Of a DNA stretch of 64,000 nt, positions 8,221 to 16,798 are shown piece by piece. The stretch spans positions 1,054,001 through 1,118,000 of the forward strand of contig CBDCCX010000006.1 in NCBI GenBank assembly GCA_965215165.1, in the 5' to 3' direction. The notes beneath the pieces are model-generated. The model searched no databases, was not told the DNA's origin, and saw only the letters and a list, made by a program, of their open reading frames with translations. Made by a program: the position numbers and the translations under genes. Every line of letters starts with the position of its first letter. The first letter of the stretch is position 1. Source of the DNA: JANQRZ01 sp965215165 (GTDB lineage: Bacteria > Bacteroidota > Rhodothermia > Rhodothermales > JANQRZ01).

Positions 8221-8349
8221 GGGAAGCCGAAGCCTCTGAAGTACCTCGGGAGCGGGGTGTGGTCCTGCCGCGTGACTCAGGAGCACCGCTTGGTGTATGT
8301 GGTCCAGGGAAACCGTGTAGACTTCTTGCAGGCCCGGTACCACTACTGA
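8221..8349 (+). pseudogene. 3' remnant of a YoeB-type toxin gene
   Basis: The 43 codons before the TGA at 8347-8349 read as the C-terminal half of YoeB, the ribosome-dependent mRNA endonuclease. It has GKPKPLK, the SGVWSCRVTQEHRLVY core and the terminal RYHY that carries the catalytic His-Tyr. The N-terminal half and any YefM-like antitoxin are missing, because the DNA to the left belongs to the IS481 remnant. The fragment has no start codon, so it is a fossil of a toxin-antitoxin locus. Confidence 0.78.
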
Positions 8350-8466
8350 GGTGCCCCGAGGGATACGTATGATGCCTCTGCCAAACGCCCAGGCTTACAC
8401 CACTTGCCTCCCCATCGTGCCCGCTGCTCTTGTCCAGAGTTCCCCGGTTGGTGCGACCTCTCGCCT

Positions 8467-9177
8467 ATGCTCTGGTTTCTCGTCGGGTGGCCGCCCCTCG
8501 TCTTCCTTCTTTTGATCGCCGCTGCCTCGGCGGTTGCGGTGCGCGGCGGTGCGACCTCGGCGGAATCCGTAGGCGCTTTCGTTCAAGCTCGCGTCTCCGT
8601 TCTGCTCGCCGTGACGCTCGCGGTCGCCGGCCTGAGCCTCGGCGCTGTCGTGCTGAGCAGCGGTGCGATTCGCGACGCTCTCGGAGGCACGCTCGTTTCA
8701 GATGCCTGGCTCCGTAACGCTGCCGTAGGGGTCGCCGTTGGTGCCGCTATAGGTGCAGTCTACTTCGGCGGTCTCGACCGGGTCGTCCGGTGGGCGCAGA
8801 CTCACGTAGGCGACTTCGTGCCTGCTGGGAGCACGGCTGTTCTCGGAACGGGTGGCACGACGTTCTTCGTAGCAAACATTCTCCTTGCCCCGCTGATCGA
8901 GGAACTGTGGTACCGGGGCCTGCTCTTCGACTCTCTCTCGGCCCCTCTCAGTCCTGTCCTCGCGGCGGTGGCGGGGTGCTCGGCGTTCGGCCTCTTCCAC
9001 TGGCCCGGAGGCGCGTGGTACGTGGTCGTCACGGGGGTCCTAGTCGGCGGGCCCTGCTGGGTGCTCCGGTCGTGGGGAGGCGATCTGGCTGGGCCGTATG
9101 CTGCACACCTGACGCTGAACGTGATCGAGTGCGTCGTCCTCACGCGAGCAGCACGGGAAACGTCGGGTCCAGCCTGA
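8467..9177 (+). CDS. CPBP family intramembrane protease
   Basis: A second CPBP protein, 236 residues, with several membrane helices. Motif 1 is EELWYR (E145-R150), motif 2 FGLFH (H178) and motif 3 HLTLN (H214-N218), so the active-site set is complete. The start is ATG at 8467 (MLWFLVGWPP); a longer frame adds 21 residues without coding character. It is only distantly similar to the 6637-7359 protein and is separated from it by mobile debris, so the two may not be one functional unit. Substrate unknown. Confidence 0.87.
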   Translation: MLWFLVGWPPLVFLLLIAAASAVAVRGGATSAESVGAFVQARVSVLLAVTLAVAGLSLGAVVLSSGAIRDALGGTLVSDAWLRNAAVGVAVGAAIGAVYFGGLDRVVRWAQTHVGDFVPAGSTAVLGTGGTTFFVANILLAPLIEELWYRGLLFDSLSAPLSPVLAAVAGCSAFGLFHWPGGAWYVVVTGVLVGGPCWVLRSWGGDLAGPYAAHLTLNVIECVVLTRAARETSGPA

Positions 9178-9215
9178 CGTGTTCGTACTATTAGACGCGC
9201 AACCCTTCTGCCCTC

Positions 9216-10255
9216 ATGCGTCTCCTTTTCCTCCTCAGCCTGGCTCTCTCCGCTCTGCCCGTCGCGGCTCAGGGGCTGGGCCAGGGCACCGCAAACGCCC
9301 CAGTGACAGAGTGGCCCGTAGCGGACCCCGACTCGCTCGGGCTCAGCCTCGCCGTGCTCGACGCGCACCTCGACCTCTGCCAGCGGTCACGGGCCGACGG
9401 ATGTATCGTGGCCTACCAGGGTCAGATCGTCCAAGAGTGGTACGGCCCGAACTACTCAGCCCCCTCGGCTGGCACCGGGCGGTCGATGCGGTCGGCTGGA
9501 AAGAGCGTGGCCGCTCTGCTCGCCGGGATGCTCGTCGGCGACGGCGCGCTCTCGGTCGATGACCCGACATCGAAGTGGATTCCGGAGTGGGAGGCCGGGG
9601 CGGACTCCGCCGTGACGGTTCGCCATCTTCTCACCATGACGGCTGGGCTGCCTCGGACCCGGGGCTGCCCAGCCTCGGCTCCCGAATGCGGATCGGACTA
9701 CACCGGCTATGCCCTGTCCGTCCCGCTGGTCTACTCACCGGGCGAGCGCTTCGAGTACTCGAATGAGGGCGCGCAGCTCCTCTCGCCCGTCCTGGAGCGC
9801 GCAGCGGGAATGCCGCTCCACGCGTACGCCCAGACTAGGCTCTTCGAGCCGCTTGGCCTCGACTCGACGCGCCTCGGCACTGACTCCGCTGGGAACACGA
9901 GCACGGTCGGCGGCCCGCAGACCACGCTCCGCCAAGCGGCAGCGCTCGGCCAACTCGTTGCTAATGGCGGTGCGTGGAACGGTCAACAGATCGTCCCCGC
10001 CGACTGGATTGAAGCAGTCCGCGTACCTCTTGCGGTGTTCCCCTATTTGGGTACCTGTGGTGGGTGGACGAGGGGGCTGGTGCCTTCTTCGCGGCTGGCG
10101 ACCTCGACAACATAATCGCCCTCTACCCTGACGGCGACCTGGTCGTGGTCCGCGTTCAGTTCAGCCCGGCGGACGACGCCGAGGTCCAGTACTACGCCCC
10201 GAGCACATTTCATCTTCTGCGCGGTGTCCCCGAGAGTCGTTTGCCACCGCGCTAA
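9216..10255 (+). pseudogene. serine hydrolase (class C beta-lactamase-like), frameshifted
   Basis: Begins with a signal peptide (MRLLFLLSLALSALPVAAQ). It carries the beta-lactamase/DD-peptidase fold signatures SxxK (S93-K96, SAGK) and YxN (Y181-N183, YSN), with the conserved HLLTMTAGLP between them. Near 10032-10035 the frame breaks. Translation then runs into a short wrong tail ending at 10115, while the neighbouring frame continues the family C-terminus (VPLFGYLWWVDEG, then DNIIALYPDGDLVVVRV) to a stop at 10255. Adding one base after 10033 would restore a protein of about 346 residues. The break is either a recent mutation or a sequencing error. Confidence 0.8.
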
Positions 10256-10302
10256 AGGTGTGTCCGCGTCGGGCTGTTGCAGCCGAGCCGGCACGGCAGC
10301 GC

Positions 10303-11442
10303 CTACCCCTTCGTCCGCTCGAACTCCTGCATGAACTGCACGAGCGCGTCGACCGACGACCGCTCGCAGGCGTTGTAGATCGAGGCCCGCAGCCCGCCGA
10401 CCGAGCGGTGGCCCTTGAGCGCGAGCAGCCCCTCCCCTTTCGCCTGCTCGATGAAGGCGGCCTCCAAGCCCTCGTCGCCGTCCTGGATGCGGAAGGTGAC
10501 GTTCATCTTCGAGCGCGAGTCGGTGCGCGCGGTGCCGCGGTAGAAGTCCGTCGCGTCGATGGCTCCGTAGAGGAGGTCGGCCTTCTCGGTGTTGATCTTC
10601 TCGATGGCGTCCAGCCCGCCGAGGTCTTCGAGCCAGCGGAGGACTTTCTCGACGATGTAGACCGCGAAAACGGGCGGCGTGTTGAAGAGCTTGGCCGTGT
10701 GCGTGCCGTAGTCGAGCATGGTCGGGATGCCGCCCTGGCGCTTTTGGAGGAAGCTGTCCTTCACGAGGACGACGGTCACGCCGGCGGGGCCGATGTTCTT
10801 CTGCGCCCCGGCATAGATCAGCCCGTAGCGCCCCGCGTCGATCGGGCGGCTGAGGAAGTCCGACGAGGCGTCGCACACGAGCGGGACAGCGGCCTCGGGC
10901 TCGTCGGCGAACTCGGTGCCAAAGATGGTGTTGTTCGAGGTGTAGTGGAGATAGGCCGCGCCGTCGTCGAGGTCCCACGTCTCGGCGTCGGGGATGTAGC
11001 TGAAGTTCTGGTCTTGGCTGCTGGCGGCCGTGCGCGGCGCAGCCTTCCGGCCCTCGCCGACGATGGTCGCCTCCTTGATCGCCTTCGTGCTCCAGACGCC
11101 GGTGTTGAGGTAGTCGGCCGATCCTGCGGGGGGCAGGAAGTTCAGCGGCACCTGGTGGAACTGCATCGACGCGCCGCCCTGGAGGAAGAGGACGTGCCAG
11201 TCGTCGCCGAGGCCGAGGAGGCGGCGCAGGCTCTCGACGGCGCGGCCGTGGACCTGGGAGTAGGCCGGCGAGCGGTGGCTGATCTCCATGATCGACGCGC
11301 CGACGTCGCCGTAGAGGGGCAGCTCGTCGCGGACCTCGAGCATCACGTCGAGCGGGAGCGTGCCGGGGCCGGCCGAGAAGTTGTGGAGGCGCTGGTGGCC
11401 GGACGTATCGGGCGCGGGGTCGTACTCGACGGGCTGCATCAT
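10303..11442 (-). CDS. serC: phosphoserine aminotransferase
   Basis: PLP-dependent transaminase converting 3-phosphohydroxypyruvate and glutamate to phosphoserine in serine biosynthesis (and in the B6 pathway of some bacteria). The 379 residues match the family. Visible are the N-terminal NFSAGPGTLP, the LFLQGGAS phosphate-binding loop, DASSDFLSRP with the PLP aspartate, and the Schiff-base lysine K215 in AGAQKNIGPAG. HTAKLFNTPP and GHRSVGGLRASIYNA follow. It starts at the first of two consecutive methionines. The gene is monocistronic, with a pseudogene on each side. Confidence 0.96.
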   Translation of the reverse strand: MMQPVEYDPAPDTSGHQRLHNFSAGPGTLPLDVMLEVRDELPLYGDVGASIMEISHRSPAYSQVHGRAVESLRRLLGLGDDWHVLFLQGGASMQFHQVPLNFLPPAGSADYLNTGVWSTKAIKEATIVGEGRKAAPRTAASSQDQNFSYIPDAETWDLDDGAAYLHYTSNNTIFGTEFADEPEAAVPLVCDASSDFLSRPIDAGRYGLIYAGAQKNIGPAGVTVVLVKDSFLQKRQGGIPTMLDYGTHTAKLFNTPPVFAVYIVEKVLRWLEDLGGLDAIEKINTEKADLLYGAIDATDFYRGTARTDSRSKMNVTFRIQDGDEGLEAAFIEQAKGEGLLALKGHRSVGGLRASIYNACERSSVDALVQFMQEFERTKG

Positions 11443-11526
11443 GGCAACGGAGGAAAGGCTGGGTGAACGGAGCGGGGACGGCGTCCCAAATATACAGCGC
11501 GGGCTTCGTTCGCCGCCTCGCTCGGC

Positions 11527-12039
11527 CTACCGCCGGTCCTCGCCCGCGACGTACCGTGTGATGGGTCCCTCATACGCCACGCGCTCCTGCGGCCCGGCCT
11601 GCTCTGCGACTCCGAGTACCACCCCGAGCAGAGCGCTTGCAGCCACCGCGAGGGCGCTCGTGACTGCGACCAGGGCACCTCCGCTTCTCGACGAAGACAC
11701 CATGAGGGCGGCAAATCCCAGCCCGACCATCACGCCGGTCATGGCTCCATCCGCCGGCGAGAACCGGTCCCGCTCATAGGTGATCCTGTTCACCGCAGCG
11801 ACCGGCGCAGCGGAGCGGCCCCTATCGGACAGGAAGCGGATAGAATCTTCGGCGACGGTGACGGCACGGCCCGTGAGCGCCGTGCCATCGCTGAGTTAGC
11901 TGTGGGCTTCCCTGCCCGCCAGCACGCGGTTCACCTCAGCGAGCGAAACCGGCGAGGCGGTGCCCACGGTCCGGCTTCCGGCACAGCCGCCGAACCCGAC
12001 GACGAGTGCGAAACCGAGGCAGAGCAGGAGGCGAAACAT
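11527..12039 (-). pseudogene. hypothetical lipoprotein with internal TAA stop
   Basis: One frame runs from ATG at 12039 to 11527 and is broken only by TAA at 11896-11898. Before the stop: a lipoprotein signal (MFRLLLCLGFALVVGFGGC) and 28 mature residues. After it, in the same frame: LSDGTALTGRAVTV, EDSIRFL and AVNRITYERDRF. A glycine/alanine-rich transmembrane hairpin (AMTGVMVGLGFAALMV ... ALLGVVLGVAE) and a short polar tail follow. The continuity of coding character across the stop argues for one gene with a nonsense change, or a sequencing error. The domain after the signal resembles small SH3-like lipoproteins of unknown role. Confidence 0.7.
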
Positions 12040-12077
12040 GACGCGAGGCAGGTCCAGGAACGGCTGAGAGAAGGAAG

Positions 12078-14051
12078 CTACCGCGTAGCGAAATCCTCGG
12101 CACCAGCGGCAGCGTCGAGGAAGGCGGCGAAGGCCTCGGGCGAGGTGACGCCGCTGAGCTGACCGAGGAGCCGGCCATCCGGGCGGACGACGGCGTAGGT
12201 CGGCAGCGCGATGCGGCCGGTCAGCTCGAGCTGGTAGCGCTGGAGCGCCGGCCCGGTCTCGGCGGCGTCGGTCCAGAGCTGGAGCGGGACGAAGCCGCGC
12301 CCGATCCGCTCGGCGATCGCGGGCTGCGACAGGACCGTCGCCTCCATGTAGCGGCAGTTGGTGCAGGTGTAGCCGGTGAAGTCAATCAGCACGGGCTTCC
12401 CGGTGCGCTCGGCCTCGGCGAACGCGGCGGCCCGCGTCTGGTGCCAGCCGTCTTCGCCCACCGTCTCAGGCGCGTTCGCCGCCAGGCCCGCCAGCAGGCT
12501 GACGTCCGTGGCGCGGCGCGGCGGCAGGAACGCATCGAACCCGCCGAGCGGCGCGCCGAGCAGGCCGGGCATAAAGTAGAACGCGAGACCAAGAAAGACC
12601 ATCGCCAGGCCGAGCCGTAGGCCGCCGATGGGCACCGGGCGCGCGTCCAGCACCTCCGCCCCCGGCCCCTTCAGGTGCAGCTTGCCGAGCAGGTACAGCC
12701 CCGCGAGCGCGAAAATCACCATCATCAGCGCGATCGCGAGCGGGCGCGGCAGCAGGTCGGTCCCCCACACCAGGTCGGCGTTGGAGAGGAACTTCAGGGC
12801 CGCCGCGATCTCGACGAACCCGAGGACGCCCTTGAGCACGCCCAGCCACGACCCCGACCGGGGCAGCCGCCCGAGCGCGTTCGGGAAGACGGCGAAGCCG
12901 ACGAAGGGCAGCGCGAAGACGCCCGAGAACACCACCATCCCGACGAGCGGGCGCGCCGTGCCGCCCTGGGCCGCCGCCGCGAGCAGGCCGCCCACGAACG
13001 GGACCGTGCACGAGAACGAGACCAGCACCAGGGTCAGCGCCATGAAGACTACGCCGAGCGTGCCGCCCCGCTCGGTGCTCTGCCGGTTGAGCGCGTTCGA
13101 CCACGCCGCCGGCATCCGAAGCTCGTAGAACCCGAGCAGCGAGAATCCAAAAACGACCAGCACCAGCCCGATGAACAGGTTGACGAACGGATTGGCCGCG
13201 ATGAGCTGCGGCCCGGCCGCTCCTACCACGAGCGCCATCGCGACGCCGAGCGCCGTAAACAGGCCGACGATGGCGAGGCCGTAGATGCCAGCCATGCGCG
13301 CCGCCCGCCGCCGGTCGCCCGCGTGGTGCAGGAAGTACGACACCGTCAGCGGAATCATCGGGAAGACGCACGGGGTCAGCAGCGCCGCCAGCCCGGCCCC
13401 GATGGCGAGCAGCAGGAAACCGCCCCACCCACTCCGCTCGGGCATCGTCGGATCGACGGGAAACGCGCTCACCTCGGGGACGCTCGGTCTCGGCCCGGCC
13501 TCCGGGGCAGACAGAGAATCCGGTGCCTCGGGCGGCAGCGCCGGTGCCCCGGGCGCGGCCGTGATCTCCGGCCCGGCAGGCGGCGCGTCGATCCGGACGG
13601 CGGCTGCGAACCGCTGCTCCATCGGCGGCAGGCAGATCTCGTCGTTGCACACCATGTAGTCGACGGTGCCCCGGACGGAGGCGCGGCCCCCCGGCGCGGT
13701 CGGGGCGACGCGGAAGGTGCGCCTCACCTCGGCGCGGCCCGCGAAGTACGGGTAGGCGCTCTCCAAGAACGTGTCGTAGCCCTTCTTCGGGGTTGCCTGC
13801 CGGGCGGGACCGGCCGGGGTGAGCGCCCTGGTCCGCTCAAACGCCACGGCGAGCGGGAGGCCGAGCGGCGAGTCCATCGCGTACATCCGCCACTCCGCCC
13901 CGATCTTCCCGACGAGCACGATGTCCACCGTCTCGCCCGGTGTGGCTCCAGTCGGCATCGCGGTGGCGCTCCACGTCACCGGTTCATCACCGGGCACCTG
14001 CGCCGCGACGGGCGCGAGCGAGGCGGCGAGCACGAGGATCAGCAGGCGCAT
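12078..14051 (-). CDS. dsbD: thiol:disulfide interchange protein DsbD-type
   Basis: Carries electrons from cytoplasmic thioredoxin across the inner membrane to periplasmic thiol proteins. Domain order is complete. A signal peptide precedes an N-terminal DsbD-alpha domain with C135 and C140 (VCNDEIC). Eight membrane helices follow, with the two conserved cysteines in TPCVFPMIPLT and SFSCTVPFVGG. The C-terminal thioredoxin domain has C563-x-x-C566 (CTNC). Length 657 is normal. Two periplasmic thioredoxin-fold proteins encoded at 20.7-21.8 kb are plausible partners. It lies downstream of the ribosomal operon on the same strand, with a 172-bp gap. Confidence 0.95.
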   Translation of the reverse strand: MRLLILVLAASLAPVAAQVPGDEPVTWSATAMPTGATPGETVDIVLVGKIGAEWRMYAMDSPLGLPLAVAFERTRALTPAGPARQATPKKGYDTFLESAYPYFAGRAEVRRTFRVAPTAPGGRASVRGTVDYMVCNDEICLPPMEQRFAAAVRIDAPPAGPEITAAPGAPALPPEAPDSLSAPEAGPRPSVPEVSAFPVDPTMPERSGWGGFLLLAIGAGLAALLTPCVFPMIPLTVSYFLHHAGDRRRAARMAGIYGLAIVGLFTALGVAMALVVGAAGPQLIAANPFVNLFIGLVLVVFGFSLLGFYELRMPAAWSNALNRQSTERGGTLGVVFMALTLVLVSFSCTVPFVGGLLAAAAQGGTARPLVGMVVFSGVFALPFVGFAVFPNALGRLPRSGSWLGVLKGVLGFVEIAAALKFLSNADLVWGTDLLPRPLAIALMMVIFALAGLYLLGKLHLKGPGAEVLDARPVPIGGLRLGLAMVFLGLAFYFMPGLLGAPLGGFDAFLPPRRATDVSLLAGLAANAPETVGEDGWHQTRAAAFAEAERTGKPVLIDFTGYTCTNCRYMEATVLSQPAIAERIGRGFVPLQLWTDAAETGPALQRYQLELTGRIALPTYAVVRPDGRLLGQLSGVTSPEAFAAFLDAAAGAEDFATR

Positions 14052-14223
14052 GAGGCTAAAACGTAAAGGAAACGGTAGCCGGATGGAGGGTGAAGATCCC
14101 TACATGTTACGTTTTACGCATCACGCTTTACGCACAGCGGGGCGTCCGCGCCCGGCAGCACCGGACCAACGAACGCCCCGTCGGGGGTGTTGCGCGAAGA
14201 ACCGCCCGGCCGGCGCGCGGGCG

Positions 14224-14685
14224 CTAGAGCGACTCCTCGAGCGACTCGGGGACGACCCGCACCTTGAGGGTGCCCGTGTGCTCGGGGTGCAGCTTGACCG
14301 ACGCCGTGTAGTCGCCGGTCGTCTTGATCTCGGAGTCGAGCGAGATCTTGCGGCGGTCCACCTCGAGGCCACGCCCGGCGAGGGCGTCGGCGATCTGCTG
14401 CGTCGTGATGGTGCCGAAGATGCGGTCCTCCTCGCCGACCGGGGCCTGGAGGACGATCTCCATCTCGTCGATGCGCTGCGCGAGGGCCTCGGCGTCCTTG
14501 CGGACGGCGGCGAGCTTGACGGCCTGCTGGCGCGTCTCCTCCTGGTAGCGCCGGACGTTCGACGTGTTGGCGACGACGGCGAGGCTGCGGGGGATCAGGA
14601 AGTTGCGGCCGTAGCCGTTCTTGACCGACACGGTCTCGCCCTTCTGCCCGAGGTTCTCGACGTCCTGCGTGAGAATGACGTTCAT
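14224..14685 (-). CDS. rplI: 50S ribosomal protein L9
   Basis: bL9, 153 residues, binds 23S rRNA at the base of the L1 stalk. The N-terminal RNA-binding lobe is textbook (MNVILTQDVENLGQKGE, then VKNGYGRNFLIP). A long connecting helix and the C-terminal domain (RIFGTITTQQIADAL ... KLHPEHTG) follow. I chose ATG at 14685; the frame is open further upstream but overlaps rpsR. It is the third gene of rpsF-rpsR-rplI. Confidence 0.97.
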   Translation of the reverse strand: MNVILTQDVENLGQKGETVSVKNGYGRNFLIPRSLAVVANTSNVRRYQEETRQQAVKLAAVRKDAEALAQRIDEMEIVLQAPVGEEDRIFGTITTQQIADALAGRGLEVDRRKISLDSEIKTTGDYTASVKLHPEHTGTLKVRVVPESLEESL

Positions 14686-14750
14686 GGGTTCGGTTGTGGA
14701 TGGAGAGTTGAGGGCCAGAGGGTTCGACACCCACGCCCTGTAGCTCCAAG

Positions 14751-15029
14751 CTATTTGATGTTGTCCGCGACGAAGGGCAAGAGCGCCATGTGGCGGGCGC
14801 GCTTGACGGCGGTGGTGAGCTGGCGCTGCGACTTGGCCGAGACGCCGGTGACGCGGCGGGGCAGAATCTTGCCCTGCTCGTTGAGGTAGCGCTTGAGCGT
14901 CTCGGTGTCCTTGTAGTCGATGTACTCGATGCCGGCGGACTCGAACGGGCATGTCGGGCGGCGCTTGGCACCGGGGACGGCGGCGCGAGCAATCGGGTCG
15001 GCGGGTTTCTTGCGGTCGTTGCGGGCCAT
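14751..15029 (-). CDS. rpsR: 30S ribosomal protein S18
   Basis: bS18, 92 residues. The core reads CPFESAGIEYIDYKD, then LNEQGKILPRRVTG, then RQLTTAVKRARHMALLPF, matching the S18 fold that pairs with S6 on the small subunit. It lies 25 bp after rpsF and 65 bp before rplI. The single N-terminal cysteine in CPF is not part of a zinc-binding set. Confidence 0.97.
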   Translation of the reverse strand: MARNDRKKPADPIARAAVPGAKRRPTCPFESAGIEYIDYKDTETLKRYLNEQGKILPRRVTGVSAKSQRQLTTAVKRARHMALLPFVADNIK

Positions 15030-15054
15030 GATCGGGAGAGTCTAGGTGAGGCGG

Positions 15055-15435
15055 TTACGCGTCGGCGGTGGCCGCCTCGGGCTCGGCCGCGTCGGCGGGC
15101 TGAGCCTGGCGGCTCTCGAAGTGGCGGACCATCTTGGCGTCGTAGCGCAGCACGAGGTGGCGCATGATGTCGTCGTTGATCCGCATGGCGCGGTCGAAGC
15201 GCTCGATGAAGGCGGCGTCGGCGCGGAAGTAGGCCGACACGTAGTAGCCGTTGCGCTTCTTCTCGATGGGGTAGGCGAGCCGCTGGCTCCCCTTCTCCTC
15301 GACCTCCATGATGTCGCCGCCGCTCTCGCGGATGTAGGCGGTGACGCGCCCGACGATGTCCTTGACCTGCTCGTCGTTGAGCACAGTGTTGACCACGTAC
15401 ATCAGTTCGTACATGGCGCGGTCTGGTGTAGCCAT
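15055..15435 (-). CDS. rpsF: 30S ribosomal protein S6
   Basis: bS6, 126 residues: MYELMYVVNTVLNDEQ, GGDIMEVEEKGSQRLAYPI, KKRNGYYVSAYF and DDIMRHLVLRYD are diagnostic. The acidic alanine-rich tail of about 20 residues is a common variable extension. It opens the rpsF-rpsR-rplI operon; ssb, often second in this operon, is absent. A leader able to form two stacked hairpins precedes it, consistent with S6:S18 autoregulation. Confidence 0.97.
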   Translation of the reverse strand: MATPDRAMYELMYVVNTVLNDEQVKDIVGRVTAYIRESGGDIMEVEEKGSQRLAYPIEKKRNGYYVSAYFRADAAFIERFDRAMRINDDIMRHLVLRYDAKMVRHFESRQAQPADAAEPEAATADA

Positions 15436-15451
15436 CTTGTTCCCTCTGGAA

Positions 15452-15493
15452 TACGGTGAGTGCCGTATGCCTGCGGTCGATATGCCGCAGGCA
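15452..15493 (-). promoter_or_regulatory. candidate S6:S18 autoregulatory leader of rpsF
   Basis: Two consecutive hairpins sit 17 bp before the rpsF start: TGCCTGCGG/CCGCAGGCA with an 8-nt loop (15468-15493) and TACGG/CCGTA with a 6-nt loop (15452-15467). The position, and the exposed CCG-containing stems, fit the ribosomal leader that binds the S6:S18 dimer. I cannot confirm the conserved bulge geometry by eye. Confidence 0.5.
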
Positions 15494-15607
15494 GGGCGTG
15501 AATCGAAGAGTCTGGATCGGTACCAGGCAGCACCAAAGGTACCCCGCCGGCCCGCCCGTCGCTGTTAGCTCTCGGTGAAAGAGTGTGGCCAGGATTCCTT
15601 AAAAACC

Positions 15608-15682
15608 CCGCCCCGGCACCGTGCGGCGACGTGGGGCCGTCTGCTAGGATGTTTACGGCAGGGTTGCGGGGATCACTTCACT
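15608..15682. repeat. direct repeat, copy A (fragment of PIN-gene 3' end)
   Basis: About 75 bp nearly identical to 16799-16874, sharing CGACGTGGGGCCGTCT and ATGTTTACGGCAGGGT. On the minus strand this copy encodes SEVIPATLP-stop, the last residues of the VapC-like protein, so it is a displaced duplicate of that gene end. The two copies flank the low-GC lipoprotein gene. Confidence 0.8.
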
Positions 15683-15790
15683 ACCCCCTACTGGTAAGCA
15701 TCCCGATCACCGGTGCGGCACTACCGGTGCGCTTGTGCATCAGGGAACACGCATCAGCGATGACAGCTTACCATTCGGTAACCCTATCTT

Positions 15791-16687
15791 CTATGGTGAT
15801 TCAAATACTTGGAGCCTGTATCTGTACTCCTCTTCTGCTATCTCTTCGCGCCTTTGCCTATCTGTTATCTTAGTGAACTGGGCTGTATAGGAGGCAGGGT
15901 CATACGACTGCTCAAAAGCACTCATTATCTCGTCCACGCTAAGCCGACCATAATCGAGCAGCGCAGCATCAGAGTGTAGGTGTAGCCTCGTGAATCCAGG
16001 CCTGTAATCAGGGTCATAGCCTGGAATGTAATCAAGGCTTTTTTTAACTATTTTTCTGTCTAATTTCAAGAGTCTATAATCGTCCATCCAATCGTTTTTT
16101 TTACCCTCCACCTTGTCATTATCAAAAACACTTATCTGATAGTTAGTTTCAGGCCTGTGCTCCGAATACGAGCCATAATAGTCCCAATGCCTAAACTTCT
16201 TAAGAATAAGGGTGTCTTCTTTTTGAATGAACGAGAATTCGGCTTTTGCAGTCCGAGGTCTATCTCTATTTGACCGATCTACCGGATTCGCCCAGTAGAG
16301 AAACAGCGAGTCATCTTCCGTAGCCCATGCCACTTGTCTGATGCCTCTAACGTTCCGAGGAGCCGCTAATGTATAACCAGAATTGATGATATCTATGTAT
16401 ATCTCGCCTTCTCCATTAGGTCTCAGAATCAACCCCGGGTTCCCCACACTAAGAAAGTGAGTTGGGTCTCTGTCTGAATTTCCATTCTCATAGTTTGCAT
16501 GGGATGAGTTGATTGCGTACGCAACATCTAACCTGTAATAAAATCCAACAACTGAGTCTTGGTCGCCTGACAAGCTGGCCTCCGCTGTGGCTTGGTCCTC
16601 TACATCATCGGAGTTGTCAGAGCCGCATCCAACAAAAGAGGTTAGAACGATGCACAGAGCAGCGAAACGGGTGAAATGAGAAAGCAT
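15791..16687 (-). CDS. lipoprotein of unknown function on a low-GC islet
   Basis: A 298-residue protein with a lipoprotein signal and lipobox SFVGC (C21), then an acidic linker (GSDNSDDVEDQ). The body is rich in Asn, Tyr and Lys, including GEGEIYIDIINSGY, DSLFLYWANPVD and KEDTLILKKFRHWDYYG. That suggests a beta-rich extracytoplasmic domain. Base composition is clearly lower in GC than all neighbours, with A/T-ending codons. The gene lies between two direct repeats, so I infer recent transfer from a lower-GC donor. No domain is recognised. Confidence 0.8.
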   Translation of the reverse strand: MLSHFTRFAALCIVLTSFVGCGSDNSDDVEDQATAEASLSGDQDSVVGFYYRLDVAYAINSSHANYENGNSDRDPTHFLSVGNPGLILRPNGEGEIYIDIINSGYTLAAPRNVRGIRQVAWATEDDSLFLYWANPVDRSNRDRPRTAKAEFSFIQKEDTLILKKFRHWDYYGSYSEHRPETNYQISVFDNDKVEGKKNDWMDDYRLLKLDRKIVKKSLDYIPGYDPDYRPGFTRLHLHSDAALLDYGRLSVDEIMSAFEQSYDPASYTAQFTKITDRQRREEIAEEEYRYRLQVFESP

Positions 16688-16798
16688 GATTGCCAGGGTC
16701 TGATGAAGGCCAAAAAGATAAGCGCACCATCGGTCTAAAGGGACCTTCTCACAGCCTCACAGAGGGGCGCTAGCAATTTCCACCGGTAGCCGATGGCT

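Noticed and set aside
10258..11466. 402-codon plus-strand frame
   Set aside because: Antisense to serC, whose motifs are complete on the other strand.
12675..14066. 463-codon plus-strand frame
   Set aside because: Antisense to dsbD, Arg/His/Gln-rich and without domain-like sequence.
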